DNA of 64,000 bases, from contig JASANG010003752.1 of assembly GCA_030248215.1 (NCBI GenBank), positions 248,001 through 312,000 on the forward strand, written 5' to 3'. Positions 23,224-35,800 of the stretch are shown here, one piece after another. Each line of letters begins with the position of its first letter. Position 1 is the stretch's first letter. The position numbers and the translations under genes were made by a program. The stretch comes from Enoplolaimus lenunculus. Its lineage: Eukaryota; Nematoda; Enoplea; Enoplida; Thoracostomopsidae. Below the pieces are notes generated by a model that saw nothing but the letters and a program-made list of their open reading frames with translations, was not told the origin of the DNA and searched no databases.

Positions 23224-24315
23224 CATGTAAGCATGTCAGACATGTTGTTCTAATGCATATGCAATTCGTACATGTCATGCATAGTATGTTGTATGTTGGC
23301 CGGCGGCATACGTGTTCACGAATATTCGGTGATAAAAGTGGAGAGAATGTCTGTGGCGGATTGGTAGAGCATTCGCTTAAGGTTTATTGTAACTATACGG
23401 TTTGTTGACCTCTGTTCAAAGTTTTGCACAAAGTTAAGGACACGCGCCTGAGATCAAACCTCGCTCCTTGTAAGCATGTGAGACATGCTTGCCCGTTATG
23501 TGCACATGCAATGTTGTGCAGTGCCCTGTATGTATGCTAGCTGGCAGTATACGGTCGACACATAGTCGACGAAAAATGCAGTTTGAGAGGCGGGCTACGT
23601 GGCCCAGTAATAGAGTGCTCGCTTAAGGATCCATAGGCTGATGTCCTTGGTTCCTACCTAGACTGACATGGGGGCTACACCGTGAGCGCAATGGCAAATT
23701 GCCGCGCTATGAGCACGGTATTCAGTCGAAAATAGGATGGACGGTCAAGGGATGACCTTGCTGAAAATAAGGGCATGTAAGCATGTGAGGCATGCTTGCC
23801 CGTTATGTGCACATGCCATATAGTGCAGTGCATTGTATGTATGCTAGCTGGCAGCATACGATCGACACATAGTCGACGAAAAATGCAGTTGGAGGGCGGG
23901 CTACGTGGCCAGTAGTAGTGTGCTCGGTTAAGGATCCGTAGGCTGAGAGTTCGATTCCCGCTCTAGCCCGCTTGTCCAGCTGCTTGGTAGAAAGGTCTGA
24001 TGTCTTTGGTTCCTACCTAGACTGACACTCCTTTTGCACTAGAGCCAAGCGGGCTACCCCTACGCCATGTGGTCGATGGCAGCAACTTCATATTGTGGTA
24101 TGTATAACGCAATGTTTTGTTTATGCTAGCATGCAGTATACGTGTCCACAAACAGTTGACCATAAAAATAGTTGGAGAGGTGGGCTCATGACGTAATGGT
24201 AGACCGTTTGCCTAAGGATCCGCAGGTCGCTATTTCGAACCCTTCCGTGCCCACATTTCCAGCTGCTTAGTAAAAAGGTATACAGTTCCCGATAATGACT
24301 ATCTAGTCTGACAAT
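23224..24315 (+). repeat. Cluster of four tRNA-derived SINE copies
   Basis: Copies begin at about 23224, 23469, 23774 and 24098. Each has, where complete, a leader (CATGTAAGCATGTGAGACAT, then GCTTGCCCGTTATGTGCACATGC), the segment TATGCTAGCTGGCAGTATAC, GTCGACACATAGTCGACGA, then a tRNA-like body (GGCGGGCTACGTGGCC, CTTAAGGATCC), CAGCTGCTTGGTAGAAAGG and a tail CCTAGACTGACA. The third is best preserved. A fifth copy is at 62208-62415. A tRNA body placed internally after a long leader is unusual for a SINE and could mean two fused modules. Confidence 0.75.
23896..23971 (+). repeat. tRNA-like body of the third SINE copy
   Basis: 76 nt with a perfect seven-pair acceptor stem (GCGGGCT / AGCCCGC), an A-box-like TGGCCAGTAGTAG and a B-box GTTCGATTCC. 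The T-arm and anticodon stem pair poorly, there is no convincing anticodon loop, and the same sequence recurs in sister SINEs, so it is a pol III promoter relic, not a tRNA gene. Confidence 0.6.
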
Positions 24316-24469
24316 TCAATTTCCAAGCAGAGTTCAGAGTTCTTGTTAATGTTACGTATATATGTTACAGATTAAGCAACTTTATATATATACGTAATTA
24401 ATAATTGAAGGCTGTTGAACAACACCTATATATTGGTAATAATTGTGGTTATGTTTGGAATGAAAGCTG

Positions 24470-24528
24470 ATGAGCGAACAACCTAGCACAACTTGTCATA
24501 GTGCTTTATCACGTCCTGTTAGCGCTAG
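24470..24528 (+). other. TRIP12: First coding exon of TRIP12
   Basis: ATG at 24470 opens [19 protein letters not shown] and ends AG|GTATGT in phase 2, exactly the phase needed by the acceptor TTGCAG|G before 24648, giving an Arg codon across the junction and continuing [16 protein letters not shown]. Human TRIP12 also begins MSN and is Ser/Arg-rich. The large frame that starts at 24667 uses GTG internally and is not the true start. Confidence 0.6.
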
Positions 24529-27500
24529 GTATGTGTAAAAGAAGCATATACAGGCGGTTTTATTTTTGGTAGACTTCAAGTTCTAAGCTATATAGACTTA
24601 TGTTATGAATTCTTAACCTTCATACGATGTATTAATATTGATTGCAGGCGAGTATCGACGACTTCTGTGTTACCTCCAAGAAAACGAAGGAAGTTTGATC
24701 AGTGCCGCGCAACAGCAGGTGCTGAAAATTGTGTAACAGGTGAACAGGGGCAGGTAAAGCAACAGTTGGAAACAAAGAAGCCAAACAGCGAGTCTCGAAA
24801 ACGAAGTACTCGTCAAATACAGCAGCTGGTGCCTGAGTATAAATCTGTTTCCAATCGTACTAAAGTTGTTACATCTGGTGTCAACGAGACTCATTCAAAT
24901 CTTGAAGATACATCTTTGTCTCAAAAGGAATCAACGATAGATCACCCAAGCTCAAGAACTCGTTCGCAAACACGTAAACGTAAATCAACATTTCAAGGCG
25001 AAGAACAACAAGACCAAATAAGTACAACATCAACAACAACCAGAAAAGTATACCGAACATCGTCTGAAAGTTCATTTTTAACATTCAGCGATTTGTCAGA
25101 TTCAAGTTTTTTGCCTGGCAAACAGTTGCAGGGTAAAAGTAGCCGGAAACGAAAAATTAAAAAGAATTACTATATTCGAGGTAAAGGCGCTTCACCTTCT
25201 ACCTCGCCTAATAGTTGTAGTGCTGGAACAAAATCTGGTGGTGATATTACGGATAGACGTAGAACTAAGAAAGGACAAGACAGTGAACAGCCGAAAGTAC
25301 GCAAAAAGCGAAGCAAATTAACGGAAAGTTTTGGATCAGTCGCAGAATATAGCGTTCAGCAAGGGAGTTCGAGTGTTGGTTATCATTTGCGAACTGAGTT
25401 AGTTACTCCGAACAAACGAAAAGAAACACTGACTGAAAACGCAAGAGATTCTAGATCGTTGGAGGCGAACGACGGCGTTGAAACTAATCGAAGTCGAACC
25501 ATATCTGCAACGACATTTGTTAACCGTAATTCTGCGATAGAATTAGAACCAGAGAAACTGGATAACAGCGCAACGTCTGGTTTTTCTGATAAGCAGCGGA
25601 GTGACTTGATTAGCAGTTCTGGATTGACTGCCGCCGATAAAAGCAATTCGGCCAAACATTCAAGACGTTTAGATAATGGTAGTCGTGGAAAGCAGGTACG
25701 TAAGTATGTGTATATTAGAGATTCCACTGGGCCATGGCTGGTTACCACGGTGCAACCGGAATTCTGGTTACGGTATTAAATTTTGTTCGGTTGAAATTAA
25801 GATATTTTACTAAAAATGACGATAAAAATTAAACAGATCATTCGTCAGGGCTCAACTGTAATTCAATTCCTGTTCCTGTTCTGGCAAAATTTAGTTCCTG
25901 TTGAAAAACCCTAGCCTTCGTTCAGAATACAAACCTTGACAATCGCCGAAAATAAACCATCGAAGGTAGATTGCGCTTCCAAGGATGGTTCCGTTTCATG
26001 TATTTTTTCAAATTCAATAGAATTGTGCAGAATTTAATCTTACTTGTTGTGATACATGACATAAAAATTCTGTATTATTTAACTATTAAATTGCTTTCGA
26101 TCAGCTAATTTATCAATAATTGATCGTAGATTAGCTTTTACAGAACCAAAATCATTGCCAATTTGATCGTATGACCTTTTAGAAAATTGTTGCCAGCCAA
26201 CAGACACCCTAAATCAATATTATATTTGTCAATACAAATTATCCGTACAGTTACAAAATTTCTAGTTCCGAACCCGTCCGTGGTCTAAGCTGTACTCAAT
26301 ACGTGTAGTTCCATTTCGACTGGCACATAAAGTGTGGCTAGCTTTAAATGCGTTACTGAGGTTTTTTAAGCATCGCCAACAAACGTCTGATCGCAAAACA
26401 CCGCCGACCAGTTTGACCCTGACGTCATCCGCTGCTACCCCAGCAGACTTCAATGAGGCACCAACCGGTCCAGAGATATCACGGCGTTCTAAAACCATCC
26501 GAACCGCTGCTGTTGTAGAAGATGGCGGTCTTCCAAAAGCAGCCGCCTCCACCACCAGTTCCGCTGTGGGTTGTATTACAAAATCACTAGAATCGATTCC
26601 TGTTGGCAGTACGACAAGTAGCGTTGTAAGTACAAATATAAATACAAAACAACAACATAGACGTGGTTTAATAGACGGCACAGCGTCTGCAACGGCAACA
26701 CCAACTTCACCTTCTGATAACAGTTGTAGTAATAGTGTTGGAATGGCAACTGCAGCCGCGAACGGGGCAGCGTCAAGTTCATCGTCATCGTTGTTGTCGC
26801 GTTTGGGTGATCTCGCAGATCATTTTCCGGACGTTAAAATGCCACGATTTCGTCGATTGACTCGAGCCCTCACGCGGTACGTCCTGAAACTTAAGATCAG
26901 AACTAGGGTCGGGGGTTTCAGTTTCAGGGGTTTTAACTTTCACATTTTGGAATTTTTGTAACAATATTTTTAGATACTTATGACTTTGCAGGGTTCAACC
27001 GAAAACCAAAAAATGCAGGGTCCTGATAGTTCTGTACCTGGCTCCGGCAGTTGCAGGAGCGTGAACCGGATATTTAGTATATATACTACTTAAATGATGA
27101 CAGATTTTAATATTGAGTTCTGAAATTTACTAATTGAACCAACGAGCCTATAATGTTACGTTCTCATCAACAGGCTAAATGCTTAAATTTTTAACTGTTG
27201 TTAACCTGCTCGGTAAGTAAACATGCAAAATACAATTAAAGGTAAACTATACAATTCAATTTTTTGAACATTTTCACAATAAATATCCGGTACGTTATAA
27301 TACTGGAACCGTATGTTTATTTTTGCTGGAGTCGGAGACGGATATCCGATTGAACTGTGTAGTTTGTATCACTAGAAACCCTCCCTTCGAAGTTTTCAGT
27401 GAATGTATGTAACTCTCAGTGTTCCGACAGGAGCTGATTTTTGCCGAACAGGAACACGAATTGAATTTCTTTGCCGGAACGAGAACAGGAACCGGAATTT

Positions 27501-30500
27501 GAAACAATTTTCATTCCGAGTTAGTATTCGACGTTTTATAAAACCAGCCAAAAACGGCTTAAGCGAATTTTCAGTTATTTCATCATTAAGTTTTGCAGAA
27601 CCGCAATAGAAACAGTTTATTAACAAAACTGAAGTAAATGGAACGCACGAAATCTGAACTATGTTTTAGTAGTCTTGTTGAGCGGGTTGGGTGGTCTCGG
27701 CAAGTCTAGAAAAGCGATAAGCAATACTTGCGCATTTCGCCTACTAACACAGACAGCGAACGATCGTGAAGCACCGCTACCTGGTTATACAGCGATTTGA
27801 GAAACACAATGAACCATCTGGTTACCAAAAATTCTATTTTTTGAAAGGAAACACAAAACACTATGATTTTCTTGTGACAAACCACAAGCGATCTAATTTT
27901 AGCAATAAAGGGTTTTTCGGGGCGAGCAATGTGATTAAATTGTCTACAACCCTTCAAAATCGATAATTGAATAGTTAGTTGATAGCTAATTTGCATGTTT
28001 GCTTGATTGATAAGTCTCAATTAGGAAAGGTTACTGAAAGTTTTTGGGTGCGAGGAATCTGAATAAATTGTTTACAAACCCCCAAAACCGATTAATGAAT
28101 AGTTAGCTAATAACCTATGTGCATATTAGCTTAATTGCTTAAGTGTGTTCGAGCTTCGCTCAGTACATGTAGTCCTACTACGACTGGTTTTTGTGTGCCT
28201 GATTTCAGCAATGCAAACAACGAAGGATCTCAATCAGGAGGCAATTCAAAGTCTAAAGCGACGAGCAACAGCAGTTTTACCGCAGTCGACAGGCACCCGG
28301 TGTCTCGAAGTCGCGACTTAGACTCAACGCTATCATCATCATCTGTATTTGACCAATCAACTGGTGGCGTTGCAGTAGACTCGTTTGGGGACTGTTGCAG
28401 CTCGGCTTCCGTTTCTAAAAAATCAAGCGTATCTGGGTTGTGGTCTTCCCGATCCCAGGTTAGTAGTACATCCACTAAGCACAGCAGCGGACTGTCGACA
28501 TCACTAATTGTAACCGGTAACTGTGGAAATAATTCAAACTTGGCAGGCAGTGGCTATCGTAGCATGTTTTCGACCAATAGCTCATCCATGCTACCGAACA
28601 ATGGGGGTTGTGGGAAAAAGTCCGAGAGTAAAGGCAAACGGTTTGGAACGTCGTTTCGTCGCGGAACAGCTGGAAAATCATCTACTGGGCGTGGATCAAA
28701 GGTAACAAGCTTCTTTTAGTTTGAGTTCACTTGGGATTAGATTTGAGGGTTGAAGTACCACGGCGCATTTGTTGTGGTTATCTTGAGCTTCAAGTATCTG
28801 AACAGTGCAACTGGAATTATAAAATACGGGAATCGGAACTGGAAGGATAATTACTTGTTACCGAAAGATTCATTTTAACGCTATTCTCTCGCTTTTAATG
28901 GTGTAAACACCATTTAGAATGTCAAAATCGTGAAACTAATGCAGTACGTGGAAATGTATGATAAGTTATGGAATATGGCACAGATTAAAAATTTTGGAGA
29001 TACACGCTCAGACAATTTTAGAAAGATAGGTTAGAATAATATGCCATTTTTCTTAAATTTTCGAATGAGAACAATTTTCAATGTCGGAATATTTCGGTGA
29101 AAAAATACCGGATTTATTGTCGGAACCGGATAGTGAAAAATACGGATTTTCATACCGGAACCGGAATTCCGGTTGTATATACCCTGAGAACAACATATTT
29201 TGTATTGAACGACAGTCAGTAGTAATTCGATTGTGCAATAGGTTCGCAATTACTGTTCCTATTCCGTTGAAAAAGTGATTTCCCGTTACTGTTCTTGCTT
29301 CTAGTGAAATATAGTTCTTTTCGGAACCCTGTTAATGACATATCATCTGCTTGTATGTAGCGTTTTTGCCTGGTAGATGTAGATTCGTTGAAAAAAAATG
29401 CTCCACTAATCTTGTATTTTTTCGTGTGCTCGTGACATTTCAATTTACTATTCCAAAGTGGTTTTCAGAGTATATTTTACTGTTCCAATAATTATTCGAC
29501 TCGTTTCGTTTTGCACCATAATATTATCCAGAGTTGGGAAATACAAACTATTTTTAGCAGCAGCAGTGTTTTATCGAGCAAAGTTGACAAAATTATATGT
29601 TTTGAACGCTGTCATAATGTAAAATTTCGATTATAGAACGCGAACAACTTTCATGGTCTGTCAAGTACCGAAGCAAGTAGTCGGTCACACGGTAGTTTGT
29701 TTGGAACTTCAAAAAGCTGCAGTACCGGAGGTGGAACGTTAGTCACCCAGGGTGGACGGACAGGAGCGAATGTATCATTCTCGGCATTGGTTGATTCATT
29801 GAACGAAGTCGAATCGTTGTTTTCCTCATCAGATTCGCCAACGTCGTTCATGTCTCGCGAAATGCATAATACCCGTGGTGGAGGTGGTGGTAGCACCGTG
29901 GCAACCGGGTCGAATGCCGGAAGTGGTCACGGTGTATCAGGCAGGTACGTATAGTTTGGAGCGAAAGTGGACGGGGTTGGGCGTAATGCCTGCTTTACGT
30001 AGGTATCCTTATGAAATCACATGTTCCGCCCATGTCATGTGTAATCCAGGGGCGCAGTAGCTGAACAAAAACGAGGTACTCATTCAGACGTTGGTTGTCA
30101 ATATATAACGTGCTGGAAGAAATCTTTTAACGATTGAAGCGAGTGAGAAGCTAAATAATACTTAATAACATTTGGGACTCAAATTGGCAGGGATGTGAGT
30201 CTTCGTCCCAGGTGTCTCGGTATTTGGCAGGTCTCGGTCTCAGGTGTTTCGGTATTCGGCAGGCCTCGGTCTTTGTCTCGGTAGTATATTATGCTGTTTT
30301 TGTTATTTATTATATTTTATTAGCGCTTACTGTTGTGATTTTATTGTAGCAAAGCGGACACTGTCAGTGGCGGCGCTTCTGCAAGTGAGTTTCTGGCAAG
30401 TGATCAATTTGAAGTCAGCCGTTTACAAGGTGCGTAACTTGTTTTTAAATTTTTAATAGTATCTAACGCCGTCATACTTTATAGAGGCCTGTCCACCTGG

Positions 30501-33500
30501 AAATGGTGAGATTGGATAAGTTAGAGACTGAAAGATTTAGGATTTGGCTAATTATTAGGCTTAAATCAATTGGGCAGGCCTTTATTATTGACATGTGCAC
30601 TATTGTTTATTCCTGAAGTAATAATTTGGTGGATGGTATAATTTACATAACTTTATTTTTTCGAATTTGGAGAGCACGAAAAAGACTAGATATTCAGCGG
30701 AACTGTCAGAAACTTTTGAGTTGAGTTTCACAAACTGAAACGATTTTCAGTCGTTGTAAGGCGGCATGCTAATGGTATATGTTATTTTTCAGTATATATT
30801 TTAGGGAACAATAGAAAATCAGTTTTTTTAAGTTAAACCATTTTAGGTTCATACGTTTTGATGAATGTATGACGTGTTTGTAACTATTGTTATTGTTCTG
30901 CTTTCAGCGTTATTAGAATCGCGAGGTATCTCCAATAATTGGTTTTCGTCGTTAGGGCCTAGAATGCAGGGGCTGCTGCACCGCACTAACAACAATCCGT
31001 TGAGTAAGTTGTCCTTTGTATAATTACGTATGGTCATAACTGGTAAATCAGGATGAACAGAGAACAAAGCTAAATAAAACGCTTTTCTACGTCTCCATTA
31101 CAGCGACAACGATCATTTTCTTACTGGTGCCCGTTTAATTATTTGAAATTTTGCTTTTGTATGCATGTTGTCAATTTATTTATGACGAGCGAGAAATTTT
31201 TTATTACAATACAGTAGAGTTATTCTAAAGACTAAAGTGAGTGTTTTTTCATGTCATCTGCTGGCTGCTTTTTTATGTTGTTGTCGTTTGCTACAGATTC
31301 AAAAGTACAATCGTTAATTGCCGGCATGCAAGCAATTGATGATGAATCTACCCAACTGCAATCTGTGTTGGAAATATCGCATATTCTATTGATGGGCAAC
31401 GAAGAGACGCTGATGTCAAGCTTTCCGGTGAAACAATGCGTTCAGGCGTTAATGCAATTGCTGCAAATGGAGCACAACTTTGATATTGTACGTTCTGGCC
31501 AATTGAATCGCGTTAATGATAAGATAACTTAGAATTTAACCATGCATTCGCTGAGTCCTGGGTGACAGTTCCTACTTAGGTTTCGGAAAAATTTCGTACT
31601 GGCTGCTGACATAATTGCTATGCTGTTCTCTTACTTTTTACGGACACATAAACAGGGTGCAAAGCTAACTGAATTATACAGAAATCGGAACCGCACAGCA
31701 AATTTATACTGGAATTGTAATCTTAATCGCAATTGGAACTAGAAATTTTGTTACTACGGATAATTTGTTTTGACAAATATAATATTGATTTAGGGTGTCT
31801 GTTGGATGGCAAGAAACACATTTTCTATAATGCTAAACTACAATCAATTTTTGTTAAGTTATCTCATCGAAAGCAATTTAATAGATAAATACTACAGAAT
31901 TTTTATGCAACGTATCGCAACAAGTACGAATAAAATTGAAATTTCAAAATTCCGATTCCGATTGATTGCGCAATCGGAATCGAAATCGGCATCGGGACTC
32001 GATTTTAATCGGAATTCTAATCAGTATTGGAATTCCGGTGGTGTTTTTAGATGACAAGTGCATGCCGAGCATTGACATATTTAATGGATTCATTACCGCG
32101 TTCAAGCAGTGCCGTATGTGATGCGATTCCACTGTTTCTGGAAAAGGTGAGTCTGGTCTTACACTTATGTTGTGAGAGAATATGTCTGGCTAAATTGTGC
32201 AACGGGACATTGTTTTTCTGGTACCGTCCATGGTACCTTATGGCCCCGGCACTCTCTAGCCGCGGCCCCGTGGCCCGGTCCCGGGTCATCTCTTGTAGCT
32301 ATTCGCTAAACATTTTTAGATATATATTTTGGTCAAAACTTAGAAAGATTAGTTAATTAAGGAAGGCCATTGATAATAACGCAGGTTTAGACACACATCT
32401 CAATGAAGTTTGCTTAAAAATCATTTTCGCAGAAGTATTAAGTGACAATTTGTTAATAATTTTATAGCGGCTTAGCCGCTAGTATGCTGGGTGACTTCTA
32501 GAGTGATTGATTTAGGACTAGTGTGCAGCCATTATAGCTAGCATGATCCAGGGCCGAATATTATGAAGATTATCATCTGCCGTTTCTGTTTTGTTTACTT
32601 TAAGTAAAATGATAAATAATAATTTCAGCTCCAACGCATTGAATGTATGGATGTCGCAGAACAATCACTGAAAGCAATCGAAATACTGTCGAAACGTCAC
32701 AGCAAAAGCATCCTATGTGCTGTAAGTCACCGTGATAGAGTTGCAGTGGTTGCGTTGTGGTCAGAAGCAAAGAAATATCACTTTTGTGAAAGTGCGACAA
32801 AAGAAAGAAAATATATTTTACTTACAAAGTGTAAAGCGGAACTGAGTTGTACTGCAATCGGAGCACGAAATTCTACGGATAAATGTAATAAAGTTCAGAG
32901 CCAATACATTTTACATACCGAGCCTTATATGTCATTAGTGAAATATGAGCTGAGCACTGTTTCAGTTGTAATGAAAATTAACTGAACTGCAAATAAATTT
33001 AGCGCATAATTACAATAATACAGATTAGAAAGATTAAAGTTTCTGATTATACCTGCAATCGGAGTTGCAATTGGATTTGTGAATCGAATTCATTTTCGGT
33101 TACGGCCTGTTTTCTTAATATCAAGAAGTTATGTTTCGCCAGACCCGCAACTACGGGAGACGAGAGGAACACCGTCTCATGAACAACCTCGCCTTTATTG
33201 CAGAAATTTTTTAAAATTGTTGTACGGTTGTTTCGTCTGGTGGCATAAAATCTCCTCACGGTTGATCAAAATGCTATGAATAAAATTCAAAGACTTTCTT
33301 TGTTGTATGCATCAGGAGTCCTAAGATGAACAGCTCAAATGGCATTAAAAATTGCGTTTAATGCCTCACCTATGGATCAGGGTACAAAGGTGGACTGGAT
33401 TATGCCGGAATCGGAACAGCAAATTTATACCGTAATCGGAATGGCGATCGGAACTACAAAATTTGTTAGTATGCGGACAAATTGTATTAACAAGTATAAT

Positions 33501-35750
33501 ATTGATTTAGGGTGTCTGTTGCTGGCAACCATTCTCAGAAACGTCGCATGAACAAAATGATAATCTTTTTTGGCTCTGTAAATCTAAACGACAATGAATT
33601 ATTGATAGGTTACCTTATCGAAAACAAATTAATAGATAAATGATGCTGAATTTTTATACAACATATCACAACAAATAGGTCTAAAATTGAAATGTGGAAA
33701 TTCTTCTTCAATCGGAATCGGAACTCGTTTTGAATCGGAATTCTGATTGCACCCTGCTATGGATATAGCATAGCGGTCTTTAAAGAAGCTGCTGGATGGT
33801 ATTCAACGCTTCGTTCTTGTAAATCTTGGAAAATCACCTTATATATCATGGAACAATTTCTAGCAAGTGCTAAAGAGAATGCCTCTTGTAAATCTACCAA
33901 CTGGCTAAGGGTTGTCTAAGACACCTACAACACCTCTCAGCTACAAATAAAATCTTTCTTGCATATATTAAAGGTCATTCAGCTAATTATGGAAATGATA
34001 TGGGCTGATGCATTAGCTAGGATTGGAGCTCATATGGGGTTACTGTACCAGAACCTGTTATAGGTGTACAACAAAGACAACTTAAAAATATGATCTAACA
34101 TTTTTGTATTTCACACACTAACCAAAGATGGCGCGGGCTGAACGCCTGCCGAACTGCGAAGACATTTTTAAGTAATTGGAACCAAAATATACTAGCTTTA
34201 TTGTGCGACTTAATAGAACTATGGTTAGAGTACTAACGCAAAAAGTTACTGACGTCTCTCTAATTCGAGTATATATTTGCGTTTGTTGCGGAATGCAAGA
34301 AGAACCTGTAGAGCACTTTTTAACTAGATGTTTGGCTTGTAGTGCAGTTCGCTATAAAGTCTATAGATCACACAGGCTGAATAAAACTGACACTAAAATA
34401 AAGGAACTGAATAGGTTCATAACGGAGTCATCAAGATTCTAGTTTTAGTCATTCTAGTTTTCAGAGACAGTGTGATGGACCAAATGCGTCTAAACGCTTC
34501 GAGGTCTCTTCAATAGATATCTATCTATGTAGGAAATGTTTATACTTTACTAGGTCTACGAAATGGCTATTGTTTTTGAAAAAACACTGTTTTGTTTGCT
34601 ATATAATATACCCTGATAAATCTAGTAGAATGATTTATCTATTGTTTCAGGGTGGAATATCTGCTTGTTTGACTTATGTTGACTTTTTTTCGATATCTGC
34701 TCAACGAAGTGCGCTTATCAGCGTCTCAAATTGTTGTTATCACATGAATTCGGATGAATTTAAATTTGTTGAAGACAGTTTGCCTTTGCTTGTACAACGG
34801 TTATCATCCAGTGCTGTGGTACGTATATAGTGATTTCAGAGTGGAACCGGGATTACAAAATGCCGGAAACGGAACTGGAAAGTAAAAATAATATGGGATT
34901 TTCTGTTCGAACCGGATTGCGAAAAATACCACAGTTTTATACCGGAACCGAAAATCCGGTTGCGGCCTGATGTTATTTTACTATTATATCTGTAGATATT
35001 TTTCTAATACATTCGTAAATTCACATTTGCTGTTTTTGTTTATTTTTAGAAATTTTAACAAAATTGTTTTTGCCTTCACCATTTGGTTGGGCTGGCGAAT
35101 TTTTTGTTCATGTAATAAGGCAAGTATCGATCCATAGGCATCAAAGTTTTAGCAAAGAAAATTTGCAATAAAAACAAATAATTTGTGTTTTATTAATGAT
35201 TTTATGGTTATTATTGTTCTAGGATAAAAAGAGTCTTGAATCAGTTTGTCTGTGCTTTACGAGACTAGTCGACAATTATGTGTCTGATCCAGTGAAATTG
35301 GAAGCGATTGCTAACAATAAAATGCTTGAAAACATTCAAAAATTGGTAAATTTTATTTGTATATGCGTGATACTAACAGAAAACGTAAACATTTATATTT
35401 TCCTACAGTTTGCCCCAATACGCGTATTACGCATATCGTAGCTTATGTTGATAGTAGTTGTTTTTACGTGTTCTAATCTGGACTCGGTTGGCACTGGCCC
35501 GAGATTGCTGCCTTGAACCGCGGTCCCGAACCATCTTTGATATATTGCTCCCAGGGCTTCTGTGTTCAATGATGATCGCTTCTTAGTAGGGCAATTAAGA
35601 AATAGCTATTTGTATTGATGCATTTTAGCTCACTGTATCTCCGCCTTTGTTCAGTACTACAACATTCGTTTGTGTCATACGAATGCTTCACTTAATGTGT
35701 GCTGGGTGTCCTAAATTGGCAGTTGAATTGTTGAATAACGGTAACTTGTT

Positions 35751-35800
<50 letters not shown>

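Noticed and set aside
24667-25779. A stand-alone 370-codon basic protein
   Set aside because: It begins at an internal GTG in a frame that runs on upstream to a splice acceptor and ends past a clear donor. It is exon 2 of TRIP12.
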